From JBDREF01 sp043820045 (lineage in GTDB: Bacteria > Planctomycetota > Phycisphaerae > Sedimentisphaerales > Anaerobacaceae), in NCBI GenBank assembly GCA_043820045.1, contig JBDREF010000031.1, forward strand, positions 1-16,536: 16,536 bases of DNA, read 5' to 3'. A model generated the notes under the pieces. That model was given only the letters and a program-made list of their open reading frames with translations, made no database searches and had not been told where the DNA came from. Position numbers and translations under genes: made by a program. Shown here piece by piece: positions 1 to 6,852 of this stretch (its first letter is position 1; each line of letters starts with the position of its first letter).

Positions 1-308
1 CGCCGCCAGACAATTCTTCATTCGATTTGACATTACCTCCGTCCTTCAGATGTTCAGCGTGGGCGGTCAGTCAAGAATCGAGGACATAAAACAGACGACA
101 GAAATATCTCCGATTTATTGACACAACGTCCACAGCCTTTATCAGCCTAATTTGTATCAAATTGGCCGGTATGCCGTCAAGAAAAAAGTCAAATCCCTCG
201 GTTTGCCGCCCGGTTGATAGGATTTGCTTTACGCGGAGACGACAATTTTTGCTGCTGCCGGGGCGAGAAAGCCGAAAATATATTCAGGCCTGTCCACGAT
301 GCAGTCTA
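1..308. other. Left-edge region with no supported gene
   Basis: I see no convincing gene here. On the + strand one frame ends at a TGA at 28-30 (tail RRQTILHSI) and another stays open to a TGA at 119-121 (39 codons from the edge). Either could be the 3' end of a gene lying to the left, but neither tail is recognisable. The reading frame of the SEDS gene stays open upstream to about 162, but the residues it would add are hydrophilic and Cys/Arg-rich, without family resemblance, so I treat them as untranslated leader. TTGACA occurs at 27-32 and at 118-123; only the second has a tolerable -10 partner. Confidence 0.4.
118..145 (+). promoter_or_regulatory. Possible promoter for the SEDS gene
   Basis: A consensus -35 TTGACA at 118-123 is followed after 16 bases by TATCAG at 140-145, which matches the -10 consensus at four of six positions. 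Transcription would start near 152, leaving a leader of roughly 160-190 bases before the likely start codon. The -10 and the spacer are not ideal, so this is a weak call. Confidence 0.3.
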
Positions 309-1529
309 ATGACGCAGGCCATTAAGCGACTGCGGCAGATTAAAATGGTTACCGCTATAAGGAATAATTCGGTTTTTGACTCCATAGCGATGGTTGTCGT
401 TCTCCTGATGGCCATCGGAACGGTCTTCGTCTTCTCGGCCAGTGCTAATATTGCCCAGGAACTCGATTTGCAGAGATTCTACGATTATCCGGGCCTGCGA
501 CAACTGCTGTTTTTTCCGCTGGCCTGCCTGATCATGTACGCCTTCTCCTGTCTCGATTATCACAGACTCAGTCTCAACAAAGGCTGGTTGAGAAATCCGA
601 CCGGGTATTTACTGGTTCTCAGTATAGTGTTGCTTGCGATTGTTCTGTCGCAGAAGTTCTATCCGGCTCTTCCGGGTTTTGTTCCGAAGATAAACCAGCA
701 TTACCGTTGGCTGAAAATCCCCCTGGGGCCGGTGGCAATGAGTTTCCAGCCATCAGAGCTGGCGAAATGGGCAGTCATTTTCTTCATGGCGGCCGTATGC
801 GAGAAGTTCGGCGATGAAATCAGGTTGTTTTGGAAGAGGTTTGTCCCGATCTGCTCGGTGGTTGGCGTCGTTGTGGCGCTCGTAATCGTCGAGGATTTCG
901 GCACGGCGGCATTCATAGCGCTTTTGGCCTTCCTGATGCTGATAATAGCAGGCGTGAAGTGGTGGCATGTCCTGACCCCGCTGCCGTTTGGCGCCGCTGC
1001 CGTCTTCTTCATGTTGATTCGCTCGCCCACCCGCATGCGGCGAATCGCTGCATTCTTGCGCCCGGATGAGTGGACGGACTCGGCCGCCTACCAGGCAAAC
1101 CAGTCGCTGATTGCCCTTGGCTCCGGCGGACTTTGGGGCAAAGGACTGGGCAGAGGAATATGCAAGTACGGCCATTTGCCGGAAGATACGACAGATTTCA
1201 TTTTTGCAATTATCGGCGAAGAACTCGGTTTTGTAGGAAATGCGGCGGTCATCGTACTGTTCATCGTATTCGTCTGGCTTGGAATCACGCTGGTGCTGCG
1301 CTGCCGCGACCGTTTCGGCCAGCTTTTGGCCAGCGGAATCGTACTGGCAATCGCCATTCAGGCGGCGTTGAATATCGGCGTTGTAACGGTCGTCCTGCCG
1401 ACGAAAGGGATACCTTTGCCGTTCGTAAGCGCCGGGGGAACGAGCATGCTCCTTTCGGCCGCCGCTGTGGGTGTCCTGCTGAACATAGCAAAGCAAAATC
1501 AAAACCCTGAAGCCGAAGATTCGATTTGA
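309..1529 (+). CDS. ftsW: SEDS-family peptidoglycan glycosyltransferase (FtsW/RodA type)
   Basis: A polytopic membrane protein of the shape, elongation, division and sporulation (SEDS) family. These enzymes polymerise lipid II into glycan strands with a partner class B penicillin-binding protein. About ten hydrophobic segments are visible. Family motifs: SFQPSELAKW after a periplasmic stretch with YRWLKIPLG, then EDFGTAAFIA, YQANQSLIALGSGG, TDFIFAIIGEELGF, and near the C-terminus LPTKGIPLPFVSAGG. The wording of the last two is closer to FtsW than RodA, but the usual SYGGSS is SAGGTS here, so FtsW versus RodA is not settled. Start: ATG at 309 (406 aa); ATG at 345 (394 aa) is equally possible, and neither has a clear Shine-Dalgarno sequence. 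No mur genes flank it, so it is not in a standard dcw cluster. The cupin gene follows after about 30 bases. Confidence 0.9.
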   Translation: MTQAIKRLRQIKMVTAIRNNSVFDSIAMVVVLLMAIGTVFVFSASANIAQELDLQRFYDYPGLRQLLFFPLACLIMYAFSCLDYHRLSLNKGWLRNPTGYLLVLSIVLLAIVLSQKFYPALPGFVPKINQHYRWLKIPLGPVAMSFQPSELAKWAVIFFMAAVCEKFGDEIRLFWKRFVPICSVVGVVVALVIVEDFGTAAFIALLAFLMLIIAGVKWWHVLTPLPFGAAAVFFMLIRSPTRMRRIAAFLRPDEWTDSAAYQANQSLIALGSGGLWGKGLGRGICKYGHLPEDTTDFIFAIIGEELGFVGNAAVIVLFIVFVWLGITLVLRCRDRFGQLLASGIVLAIAIQAALNIGVVTVVLPTKGIPLPFVSAGGTSMLLSAAAVGVLLNIAKQNQNPEAEDSI

Positions 1530-1550
1530 GATTTCAGATCTGAGATTCGA
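1518..1550. repeat. Direct and palindromic repeat between SEDS and cupin genes
   Basis: The heptamer GATTCGA occurs at 1518-1524 and 1544-1550 and brackets a perfect 10-base palindrome TCAGATCTGA at 1534-1543. A related GAGATTTTCAGAT-like stretch lies in opposite orientation in another intergenic region, at 6341-6366. Confidence 0.35.
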
Positions 1551-1561
1551 GGTTGCGCTGC

Positions 1562-1939
1562 ATGGATCCTCGCCACGGGCAACGTACAATCAAGTCGGAG
1601 CGTCCTTGGGGCGATGTTTATATGTTCGTCCGCAACCAGCGGTGCTCGGTCGATTTGACTTTTGTCCGCGCTGGCGAGCGTTCCAGCCTACATTCACATA
1701 AGATCCGGCATGAGCTTTTTCATTTCCTCGACGACGGGGCGCACCTGGAACTGGACGGCCAGATCCGTCATCCAAACGCCCACGATGAATTCCTGATTCG
1801 GCCCGGCGTCAAACACAGGTTCTGGGCCGAAGATAAACCCTTCCGTATGCTCGTGGTGTCCTTCGGCAGGTGGGAAGCCGACGATCAGTGTCGGCTTGAG
1901 GACGACTACGGACGAGAAGGTGAAGAGCTGACTGTCTGA
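1562..1939 (+). CDS. Cupin protein, type II mannose-6-phosphate isomerase-like
   Basis: A single-domain cupin of about 125 residues that resembles the C-terminal cupin domain of type II phosphomannose isomerase / mannose-1-phosphate guanylyltransferase. Seen in the sequence: the opening RPWGDVYMF, the first cupin motif with metal-ligand-like residues in SLHSHKIRHELFHFLDDG, the second in IRPGVKHRFWA, and the closing LEDDYGRE, which is the usual end of this family. No nucleotidyltransferase domain is present, so it is a stand-alone cupin that probably binds a divalent metal and a sugar phosphate or related ligand; the substrate cannot be read from sequence. ATG at 1562 is chosen over the in-frame TTG at 1553. 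It follows the SEDS gene by 32 bases in the same direction and may be co-transcribed. It converges on the kinase gene with a 40-base gap. Confidence 0.75.
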   Translation: MDPRHGQRTIKSERPWGDVYMFVRNQRCSVDLTFVRAGERSSLHSHKIRHELFHFLDDGAHLELDGQIRHPNAHDEFLIRPGVKHRFWAEDKPFRMLVVSFGRWEADDQCRLEDDYGREGEELTV

Positions 1940-1979
1940 CTGTGCCGGTCGAATTAGCGCCCGGCGCCTGCTTGCCATA

Positions 1980-3806
1980 TCAGAAGCCAAAAAGATTAAT
2001 GCCGGAGATAGCCGCGGTGACGATGCCGGCGGCTGCGAGGCCGGCGTCCAGGAGATGGCCCCGATAGGACTCGAGGCTCTTGATGACCTTCACTCCGATA
2101 TAGATGGCGAAGAAAGCCGACAGGAAGCCGAGCGTGAACCTGCTTGCGAATCCGGCGCTCGTGGACGCAATCAGCAGACTCAGGATGCCGAGGCCAAGAG
2201 ACCCTAAGGCCTTCTTCCTCAATGTCCCGTCTTGTGTACTCTCATCAGCCTGCTCCTCGCCGGCATTCTTTTCGCGCAGCAGCTTCTCTACTTCGGCTTT
2301 GCCGCGGCCGAACACCTCTTTAACGTCACCGGCGGCCGTGACTGCAACCTCCCGGACTTTCGGCGGTATCGCCACTTCGGTCCTGGTTTGGCCGAATGCC
2401 GATTTCACTTCCTCCTTCTTCATGACCCAAAGTGCCCATATTCCCATGGGTAAGCCAACGACAGCTCCCGGGGTGAAGGGGATCAGCGCCAGGATACTGC
2501 CGAGCCTGGCCAGGCGATATGACCGCAGTTGCATGAGATTCCATGCGCCGAGGACAACAAAGACTACATACGCGCCCATGACGACCGGGGCTATCAACTT
2601 CCCGCCGCCCGGCAGAAAACCGAAGGTCATGAGCCGGCCCGCGAGAGTCTCTCCCAGGAACCTGAATAATCCCGCCAGGACGACCCCGACCACGGCCAGA
2701 CCGTTGATGCCCCCTGCCACAAGCAACCCCACCGCAGGAATCCACACGCGATGCCTGATGGCCTCCATACCGTCGCTGCTTTTGAGTGAAGCAGGTACCT
2801 CGCGGGCTGGCTCTTTTGCCTTACCTGCGCCGGAGATTGTCTCTACGTCGGTCTTAACCTCGGAAGCATGCTGATAGCGGCGTTCGGGTTCCTTCTCAAG
2901 TGTTTTCAATACAACTTCGTCCAGCCGCACATCTATGTGGACTTTGTTGGAAGGCAGTGGAAACCGGCCCAGCGGAAGTTCGCCCGTGAGCATCTCGTAG
3001 AACACTACCCCAAGCGAGTAGATATCCGCACGGTGATCCACCTGACCGGGGTGCTCTATTTGTTCCGGGGCCATGTAGTGCGGCGTTCCCATTCTCTGCC
3101 CGGCTTTTGTCAATGTGTATGCGGTTGCCGGGCGGTCCAGCAGCTTGGCCAGGCCGAAGTCGGCGATTTTTGCCTGCCCCTTTTTGTTGAGCAGGATGTT
3201 TTCCGGCTTGATGTCGCGATGCACGATCCCTTCTTCGTGTGCGTACTGCAGGGCTTCGCAGACTTGGGGTACGATGGCCAGCGCTTCGGCCGAGGAAAGC
3301 TGCCCTGCCTGGATCACGTGCCGTAAATCCGTGCCGTCCACGAACTCCATGATAAAGTAGTACAGGCCCGAGTCGGTATGGCCGAAATCGTAAACCATAA
3401 CGATGCCCGGATGGTTCAGCCTGGCCAGGGAACGCGCCTCGCGGGAAAACCGCTCTGCGAAGGCTTCCATTTGACCGACCTGTGGCGGCAGGACTTTCAG
3501 AGCGACCAGGCGGTCGAGCTGTCTTTGCCGGGCCTTGTACACCGCGCCCATGCCCCCCTGCCCCAACAATTCGAGTATGTCAAGCTGTGGAAAATGCTTG
3601 GCCAATTCAGCCGGCTCGGGCGGAACGAAACCACTTGGCGGCGTTGCGATCGTAGGAATATCGCTCTGGTCGCCGGGCGTGCCGCTTTTTTCCACTTCGA
3701 TGCCGGTTGGCAGGCCGAGCTTCATCAGGCATTGCGGACAAAGCCCCTGCGGAGCGTCGTTCGGCAGCTCGCCGCCGCATTCGGAACAATGTCTTTCTTC
3801 GACCAT
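1980..3806 (-). CDS. Zinc-ribbon Ser/Thr protein kinase with C-terminal membrane segments
   Basis: A Hanks-type serine/threonine kinase of 608 residues. Domains in order: an N-terminal zinc ribbon (C7xxC10 and C23xxC26), a low-complexity linker, and a kinase domain at about 76-325. The kinase has a glycine loop GQGGMGAVY at 82-90, ATP-binding K104 (VALK), catalytic loop HRDIKPEN (H196, D198), metal-binding DFG (D216-G218) and APE (246-248). All key residues are present, so it should be active. The C-terminal half has hydrophobic segments near 356-383, 404-426, 432-462, 534-573 and 586-605, placing the kinase at the inner face of the membrane. The start is ATG at 3806, preceded by AAGGAG with 8-base spacing; an upstream in-frame ATG at 3857 lacks this. 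It lies about 100 bases downstream of an ECF-like sigma factor, a pairing known in Planctomycetota, so it probably takes part in the same signalling route. Substrates are unknown. Confidence 0.93.
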   Translation of the reverse strand: MVEERHCSECGGELPNDAPQGLCPQCLMKLGLPTGIEVEKSGTPGDQSDIPTIATPPSGFVPPEPAELAKHFPQLDILELLGQGGMGAVYKARQRQLDRLVALKVLPPQVGQMEAFAERFSREARSLARLNHPGIVMVYDFGHTDSGLYYFIMEFVDGTDLRHVIQAGQLSSAEALAIVPQVCEALQYAHEEGIVHRDIKPENILLNKKGQAKIADFGLAKLLDRPATAYTLTKAGQRMGTPHYMAPEQIEHPGQVDHRADIYSLGVVFYEMLTGELPLGRFPLPSNKVHIDVRLDEVVLKTLEKEPERRYQHASEVKTDVETISGAGKAKEPAREVPASLKSSDGMEAIRHRVWIPAVGLLVAGGINGLAVVGVVLAGLFRFLGETLAGRLMTFGFLPGGGKLIAPVVMGAYVVFVVLGAWNLMQLRSYRLARLGSILALIPFTPGAVVGLPMGIWALWVMKKEEVKSAFGQTRTEVAIPPKVREVAVTAAGDVKEVFGRGKAEVEKLLREKNAGEEQADESTQDGTLRKKALGSLGLGILSLLIASTSAGFASRFTLGFLSAFFAIYIGVKVIKSLESYRGHLLDAGLAAAGIVTAAISGINLFGF

Positions 3807-3814
3807 AAGAGTAT

Positions 3815-3820
3815 CTCCTT
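3815..3820 (-). promoter_or_regulatory. Ribosome binding site fixing the kinase start
   Basis: AAGGAG on the minus strand, 8 bases before the ATG at 3806. It decides for this start over the in-frame ATG 17 codons upstream. Confidence 0.8.
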
Positions 3821-3844
3821 TTCTGATTTTGCGTTCTTCTACAA

Positions 3845-3874
3845 GTAACTTAAGCAAATCACCAGAAAAGTTAC
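3845..3874. repeat. Inverted repeat between sigma-factor and kinase genes
   Basis: GTAACTT at 3845-3851 and its exact complement AAGTTAC at 3868-3874 are separated by 16 bases, in the 102-base gap between the two genes and about 40 bases before the kinase start. It could be an operator or an mRNA hairpin that sets relative expression. There is no T-run, so it is not a standard terminator. Confidence 0.35.
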
Positions 3875-3908
3875 ACGCAACCGGACTTTTTTGCCGCAGC
3901 AGGGCGGC

Positions 3909-4658
3909 TCAGCCGGCCAGAGCGGCGAAAAGATCGCGGATTTCCTCGTTAATCTGATCTTCGGTAGTTACCGTCTGGGCGATTTCATCCCTAAGCAGCT
4001 CGCGGTATCGCTGCCGGAGGCGATGCACGGCGACTTTTACAGCCCCTTCGGTCATATTCAGCTTCTCGGCGGCCTCGCGGTAAGAGACCGCACTGTTCTT
4101 TGCGGTCAGGTAAGCTCGCAGGCAATCGAAGAGTTCTTTCTTTTTCTTTGTGGTAGCCTCAGCTTGCAGTTGGGCCATCGTCCTTTCGAGCACCGTCAGC
4201 GCCCAGGACCGCTCGAACAGCTTCTCCGGCGAGAACTCATCACGTTGCTGGAGCGCATATTGGCTTTCGGCTGTCTCGATATCCAAAGGCAGAATTTTCA
4301 GACCTCCTCCGCGTTTTCGCGCCCCGGCGCGAGCCCGTTCATTTGCCAGGAAGTGCTTTAGTGAGGCCAGCAGGAATGAGCGGAAACGGCCGCGTTTCGG
4401 ATCGGCCAGGCGCAGGCCGCGCTTCTCCAGCAGGCCGGCAAAAAAAGCCTGGACATGGTCCTCGGCCTGATCGGCGTTGTGCCCCTGCCGTCGCAGATAC
4501 GCATAGAGCGGAAACCAGTACGTCCGGCAGAGCGACTCCAGCGCCTGCCGGTAGCGAGTAGATTCAGGTTGCCCGGCCGCCATGACTACGCTCCAATGCG
4601 TCGTTGTGAAACGCCCGTCACCGGCCCAGGCCGAATCCCTGGATGGATAATTTGACAT
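3909..4658 (-). CDS. ECF-like RNA polymerase sigma factor (planctomycete TTHWSVV type)
   Basis: A sigma-70 family factor of 249 residues. It has the N-terminal FTTTHWSVV signature (17-25) common in planctomycete ECF-like sigma factors. Next comes a region 2 (about 36-110) with YWFPLYAYLRRQGHNADQAED and the conserved GRFRSFLLASLKHFLANE. A charged linker follows, then a region 4 helix-turn-helix (about 175-222) with YREAAEKLNMTEGAVKVAVHRLRQRYRELL. Its role is to direct RNA polymerase to a stress- or condition-specific promoter set. It is encoded just upstream of the membrane-bound zinc-ribbon kinase in the same direction; in this family such kinases are thought to take the place of an anti-sigma factor as signal input, but that link is inference here. 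The ATG at 4658 has only a poor Shine-Dalgarno sequence (AGAAAG close to the start). Confidence 0.9.
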   Translation of the reverse strand: MSNYPSRDSAWAGDGRFTTTHWSVVMAAGQPESTRYRQALESLCRTYWFPLYAYLRRQGHNADQAEDHVQAFFAGLLEKRGLRLADPKRGRFRSFLLASLKHFLANERARAGARKRGGGLKILPLDIETAESQYALQQRDEFSPEKLFERSWALTVLERTMAQLQAEATTKKKKELFDCLRAYLTAKNSAVSYREAAEKLNMTEGAVKVAVHRLRQRYRELLRDEIAQTVTTEDQINEEIRDLFAALAG

Positions 4659-4896
4659 CTTTCTTCTGACCTTCTTTCAGCAATGCTCTCTGGCCTGCAT
4701 ATTGCAAGATATAGACTATTTATGAGCAAAATGCAATCGCGTCCGACCGTTTCTGCCGATGCCACATGTACTTCCTGCCGCCAGTCTTGAGAGAAATGAT
4801 GGGCTCGACAACGCAATGGATTGAGATTGCCGCACCTGCTTATGGCGGACCGGCGGTCACATTCTCGCATCGGACGAGGCGGCGGCAATAAATCTT
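4659..4896. other. Divergent intergenic region without a gene
   Basis: Together with the promoter and leader of the mutarotase gene this gap spans about 320 bases between two divergent genes. No coding sequence with family resemblance is visible on either strand. It holds candidate promoters for both neighbours. ATTGCA at 4701-4706 and its complement TGCAAT at 4732-4737 bracket the minus-strand promoter candidate. Confidence 0.5.
4708..4736 (-). promoter_or_regulatory. Candidate promoter of the sigma-factor gene
   Basis: Read on the minus strand: TTGCAT (4731-4736), a 17-base spacer, then TATATC (4708-4713). Transcription would begin near 4700, leaving about 40 bases before the ATG at 4658. 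Both boxes deviate from consensus, so this is moderate to weak. Confidence 0.35.
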
Positions 4897-4925
4897 TTGA
4901 CATTTGAATTGCCCGGCGTTACATT
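4897..4925 (+). promoter_or_regulatory. Sigma-70-type promoter of the mutarotase gene
   Basis: TTGACA at 4897-4902, a 17-base spacer and TACATT at 4920-4925. The predicted start of transcription is near 4932, about 50 bases before the ATG. A Shine-Dalgarno stretch AAGAAGGGAG ends 7 bases before that ATG. Confidence 0.65.
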
Positions 4926-4982
4926 TCGAGAAAGTCTGCTTCTCCACACGAAAACAGACATTTTCAAGAAGGGAGTAAGAAA

Positions 4983-6152
4983 ATGAAAACGAGAGTTTGG
5001 CTTATTCTGGTTTTGGCTGTGGCAGTAATCTATATCACCGGCTGCAAGAAAACCCAGACAACCCCAACAGAGCCGGAAGCTCAGGGCGAAACGAAGGAGG
5101 CCATGCGAATGAGCGCCAAGAAAGAATCTTTCGGGCAAACACCCGAAGGAAGAGCGGTTGATTTGTACACATTGACCAATACCAACGGCCTGAAGGCCAG
5201 GATTACCAACTACGGGGCAATTCTGGTCTCGCTGGAAGTCCCGGACCGCGACGGCAAGGTTGCTGATGTTACACTCGGCTACGACAATCTTGAAGGGTAT
5301 GTCAAGCAGACCTCCTATCTTGGGGCGACGGTCGGGCGGTATGCCAACAGGATCGGAGGGGCGAAGTTTGTGCTCAACGGCGTGGAGTACAAATTGGCTG
5401 CTAACAACGGGCCGAACCATCTGCATGGCGGCATCAAGGGATTCGACAAAGTCGTATGGAAGCTCGAGGACTTGAGGGCCGAGAGCGACCAGGCCGTGGT
5501 GAAGATGAGCTACATCAGCGAGGACGGCGAGGAAGGCTATCCGGGTAATCTGGCATGCGGTCTGACTTATACCCTGACAAAAGACAACGAGTTGAAGATT
5601 AACTACCAGGCCGAGACCGACAAGACCACGGTGGTCAATCTGACCAATCACAGCTATTTCAATCTTGCAGGCCAGGGAAACAGCGACATTCTCGGCCATG
5701 AGCTTATGATAGACGCTGATGCGTACACCGTAGTTGATGATGGACTCATACCCACCGGTGAAATAAGGCCCGCCAAAGGTTCCCCGCTCGATTTTACCAC
5801 TCCGACGGCCATCGGCGCCCGGATCGAGCAGGTCTCAGGCGGCTACGACCACAACTACGCGCTCAACAGCCCCGGGGGCTCGCTCACGCTGTGCGCAAGG
5901 GTATATGAGCCTGCGACCGGGCGGGTAATGGAAGTTATCACCACCGAGCCGGGCGTCCAGCTATATACCGGCAATTTCCTGGATGGGTCCATAACCGGAA
6001 AAGACGGCAAGGTTTACAAGAAACATTACGCATTCTGCCTGGAGACGCAGCACTTCCCGGATTCGCCCAACAAACCCCAATTCCCATCTGTTGTCCTGAA
6101 CCCGGGGCAAAAGTACGAGACGGAAACGGTGTACAGATTCTCCACCAGATAG
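4983..6152 (+). CDS. galM: Aldose 1-epimerase (galactose mutarotase), predicted lipoprotein
   Basis: Interconverts the alpha and beta anomers of aldoses such as galactose and glucose. The 389-residue protein starts with a lipoprotein signal peptide: a charged tip, a hydrophobic core 5-18 and a lipobox ITGC with C21 as lipidation site. A spacer follows, then the mutarotase fold from about residue 48. Family landmarks: YGAILVSLEVPDRDG, LGYDNLEGY, ATVGRYANRI, NHLHGG with H148, TNHSYFNLAG with H223, GGYDHNY with D289, and FCLETQHFPDSPN with catalytic-base E354. All the residues expected for catalysis are present. Length without the signal is normal. The lipobox puts it outside the cytoplasmic membrane, unlike the usual cytoplasmic GalM, suggesting a role in handling sugars released from polysaccharides before uptake. 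It has its own promoter and a good ribosome binding site and stands alone between a divergent and a tandem neighbour. Confidence 0.95.
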   Translation: MKTRVWLILVLAVAVIYITGCKKTQTTPTEPEAQGETKEAMRMSAKKESFGQTPEGRAVDLYTLTNTNGLKARITNYGAILVSLEVPDRDGKVADVTLGYDNLEGYVKQTSYLGATVGRYANRIGGAKFVLNGVEYKLAANNGPNHLHGGIKGFDKVVWKLEDLRAESDQAVVKMSYISEDGEEGYPGNLACGLTYTLTKDNELKINYQAETDKTTVVNLTNHSYFNLAGQGNSDILGHELMIDADAYTVVDDGLIPTGEIRPAKGSPLDFTTPTAIGARIEQVSGGYDHNYALNSPGGSLTLCARVYEPATGRVMEVITTEPGVQLYTGNFLDGSITGKDGKVYKKHYAFCLETQHFPDSPNKPQFPSVVLNPGQKYETETVYRFSTR

Positions 6153-6441
6153 CCGCTCGTGGTCAACGCCTGCCGGCTCAGAACTGCACGACGGGCAGGG
6201 AGCGAAACCAGCGGATACTGGTGCGAGGACGGCCTTTCCTGTGAAATCCAATCGTCCCGCGCCTGGTTGGTCCGAAAATGTAAGAAGAAGATGGTTCCGG
6301 CAGGGCTCATGAGACGATTTTCACCTCTTTTTTCTGGATTCTTCGAAATCTGAAAATCTCGATTCAAAGGCCTAAAACGGGGATTTTGGGCGAATTATGA
6401 AAAAATTTGCGAGAAGATAGGAAAAATCCGGCGAAATTAGT
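6153..6441. other. Intergenic region after the mutarotase gene
   Basis: No gene is visible. 6153-6300 contains only a weak hairpin (ACCAG at 6207-6211 with CTGGT at 6218-6222) and no T-run, so I find no good terminator for the mutarotase gene. 6341-6366 holds a GAAATCTGAAAATCTC stretch related, in inverted orientation, to the repeat at 1518-1550. 6367-6440 is a G- and A-rich low-complexity stretch leading into the promoter. Confidence 0.45.
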
Positions 6442-6470
6442 TTGACAGCCTCACCGGGTTGTGCTACGAT
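6442..6470 (+). promoter_or_regulatory. Consensus promoter of the prepilin-Hint gene
   Basis: TTGACA at 6442-6447, exactly 17 bases of spacer, then TACGAT at 6465-6470. Transcription should begin near 6477, which leaves a leader of about 376 bases before the ATG at 6853. Confidence 0.7.
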
Positions 6471-6680
6471 TAATATCAGATGCAGGTAGGTTTGAAAAGT
6501 TTCTATATCATAATTTGAAAAACGTCATCATATTCCGGTCCCGATTTCATATCAAAAACCACCTGCCAAGAAGGGGCTTCTGACAGTTTGGTAGTATGCC
6601 GCTGCGTTAACAGTAATTGCAGTGCGTCGGAGCAGTGTTTGTACGAACATTATTGGCGAAGCCGGTTTTGCATATCAAGA

Positions 6681-6817
6681 CCGACCGTTCTTAGGCGAAA
6701 TTATTGAAACGTAAATGGAGATTCGCAGAAAAAATAGTGTTTGGTGTCCCATGTGTGTGTGGCAGTAGGCATTTATTTATCGAGATGTAAACCGAAGCGT
6801 ATGTTAAGAACGGTCGG
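6681..6817. repeat. 13-base perfect inverted repeat (outer arm pair)
   Basis: CCGACCGTTCTTA at 6681-6693 is exactly complementary to TAAGAACGGTCGG at 6805-6817, spanning 137 bases in the leader of the prepilin gene. Confidence 0.8.
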
Positions 6818-6830
6818 ATGTGCGAATCTC
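6718..6830. repeat. 10-base perfect inverted repeat interlocked with the 13-base one
   Basis: GAGATTCGCA at 6718-6727 is exactly complementary to TGCGAATCTC at 6821-6830. Its left arm lies between the arms of the 13-base repeat and its right arm outside them, which is the order of a pseudoknot. Confidence 0.75.
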
Positions 6831-6852
6831 AAGAAGAAAAAAGGAGAAAACG

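Larger units (their letters stand above)
6477..6852 (+). ncRNA. Long structured 5' leader of the prepilin-Hint gene
   Basis: A 376-base leader without coding content. Visible pairing: (a) GCAGGT + GGTTT (6482-6493, one bulged A) with AAACC + ACCTGC (6556-6566), an 11-pair stem at the very start of the transcript; (b) CTGCCAA (6563-6569) with TTGGTAG (6588-6594), which shares 6563-6566 with stem (a) so both cannot form together, enclosing a small GAAG/CTTC hairpin at 6570-6580; (c) a hairpin at 6634-6651 with loop GTAC; (d) a 13-base perfect inverted repeat 6681-6693 / 6805-6817; (e) a 10-base perfect inverted repeat 6718-6727 / 6821-6830. Repeats (d) and (e) interlock as in a pseudoknot. The last arm ends 10 bases before the AAGGAG ribosome binding site at 6841-6846. 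I do not recognise a known riboswitch class. A cis-acting regulatory RNA is an inference from the pairing and position. Confidence 0.5.

Noticed and set aside
753..1589. Open reading frame of 278 codons on the - strand opposite the SEDS gene
   Set aside because: Low-complexity Arg/Asp/Gln-rich antisense shadow of a membrane protein gene.
1944..1965. GCCGG/CCGGC hairpin between the convergent cupin and kinase genes as a terminator
   Set aside because: Only five pairs, a 12-base loop and no T-run on either strand.
2104..2874. Open reading frame of 256 codons on the + strand opposite the kinase gene
   Set aside because: Antisense shadow; rich in Pro/Ser/Ala/Arg without domain motifs, while the kinase frame has complete conserved motifs.
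4857..5699. Open reading frame of 280 codons on the - strand opposite galM
   Set aside because: Antisense shadow that also crosses the galM promoter; no recognisable domain.
6207..6222. Hairpin after galM as a terminator
   Set aside because: Five pairs only and no following T-run; galM may read through or end elsewhere.
6681..6817. The 13-base inverted repeat as ends of a small mobile element (MITE)
   Set aside because: No target-site duplication flanks the arms, and a second inverted repeat interlocks with it, which fits RNA structure better than transposon ends.
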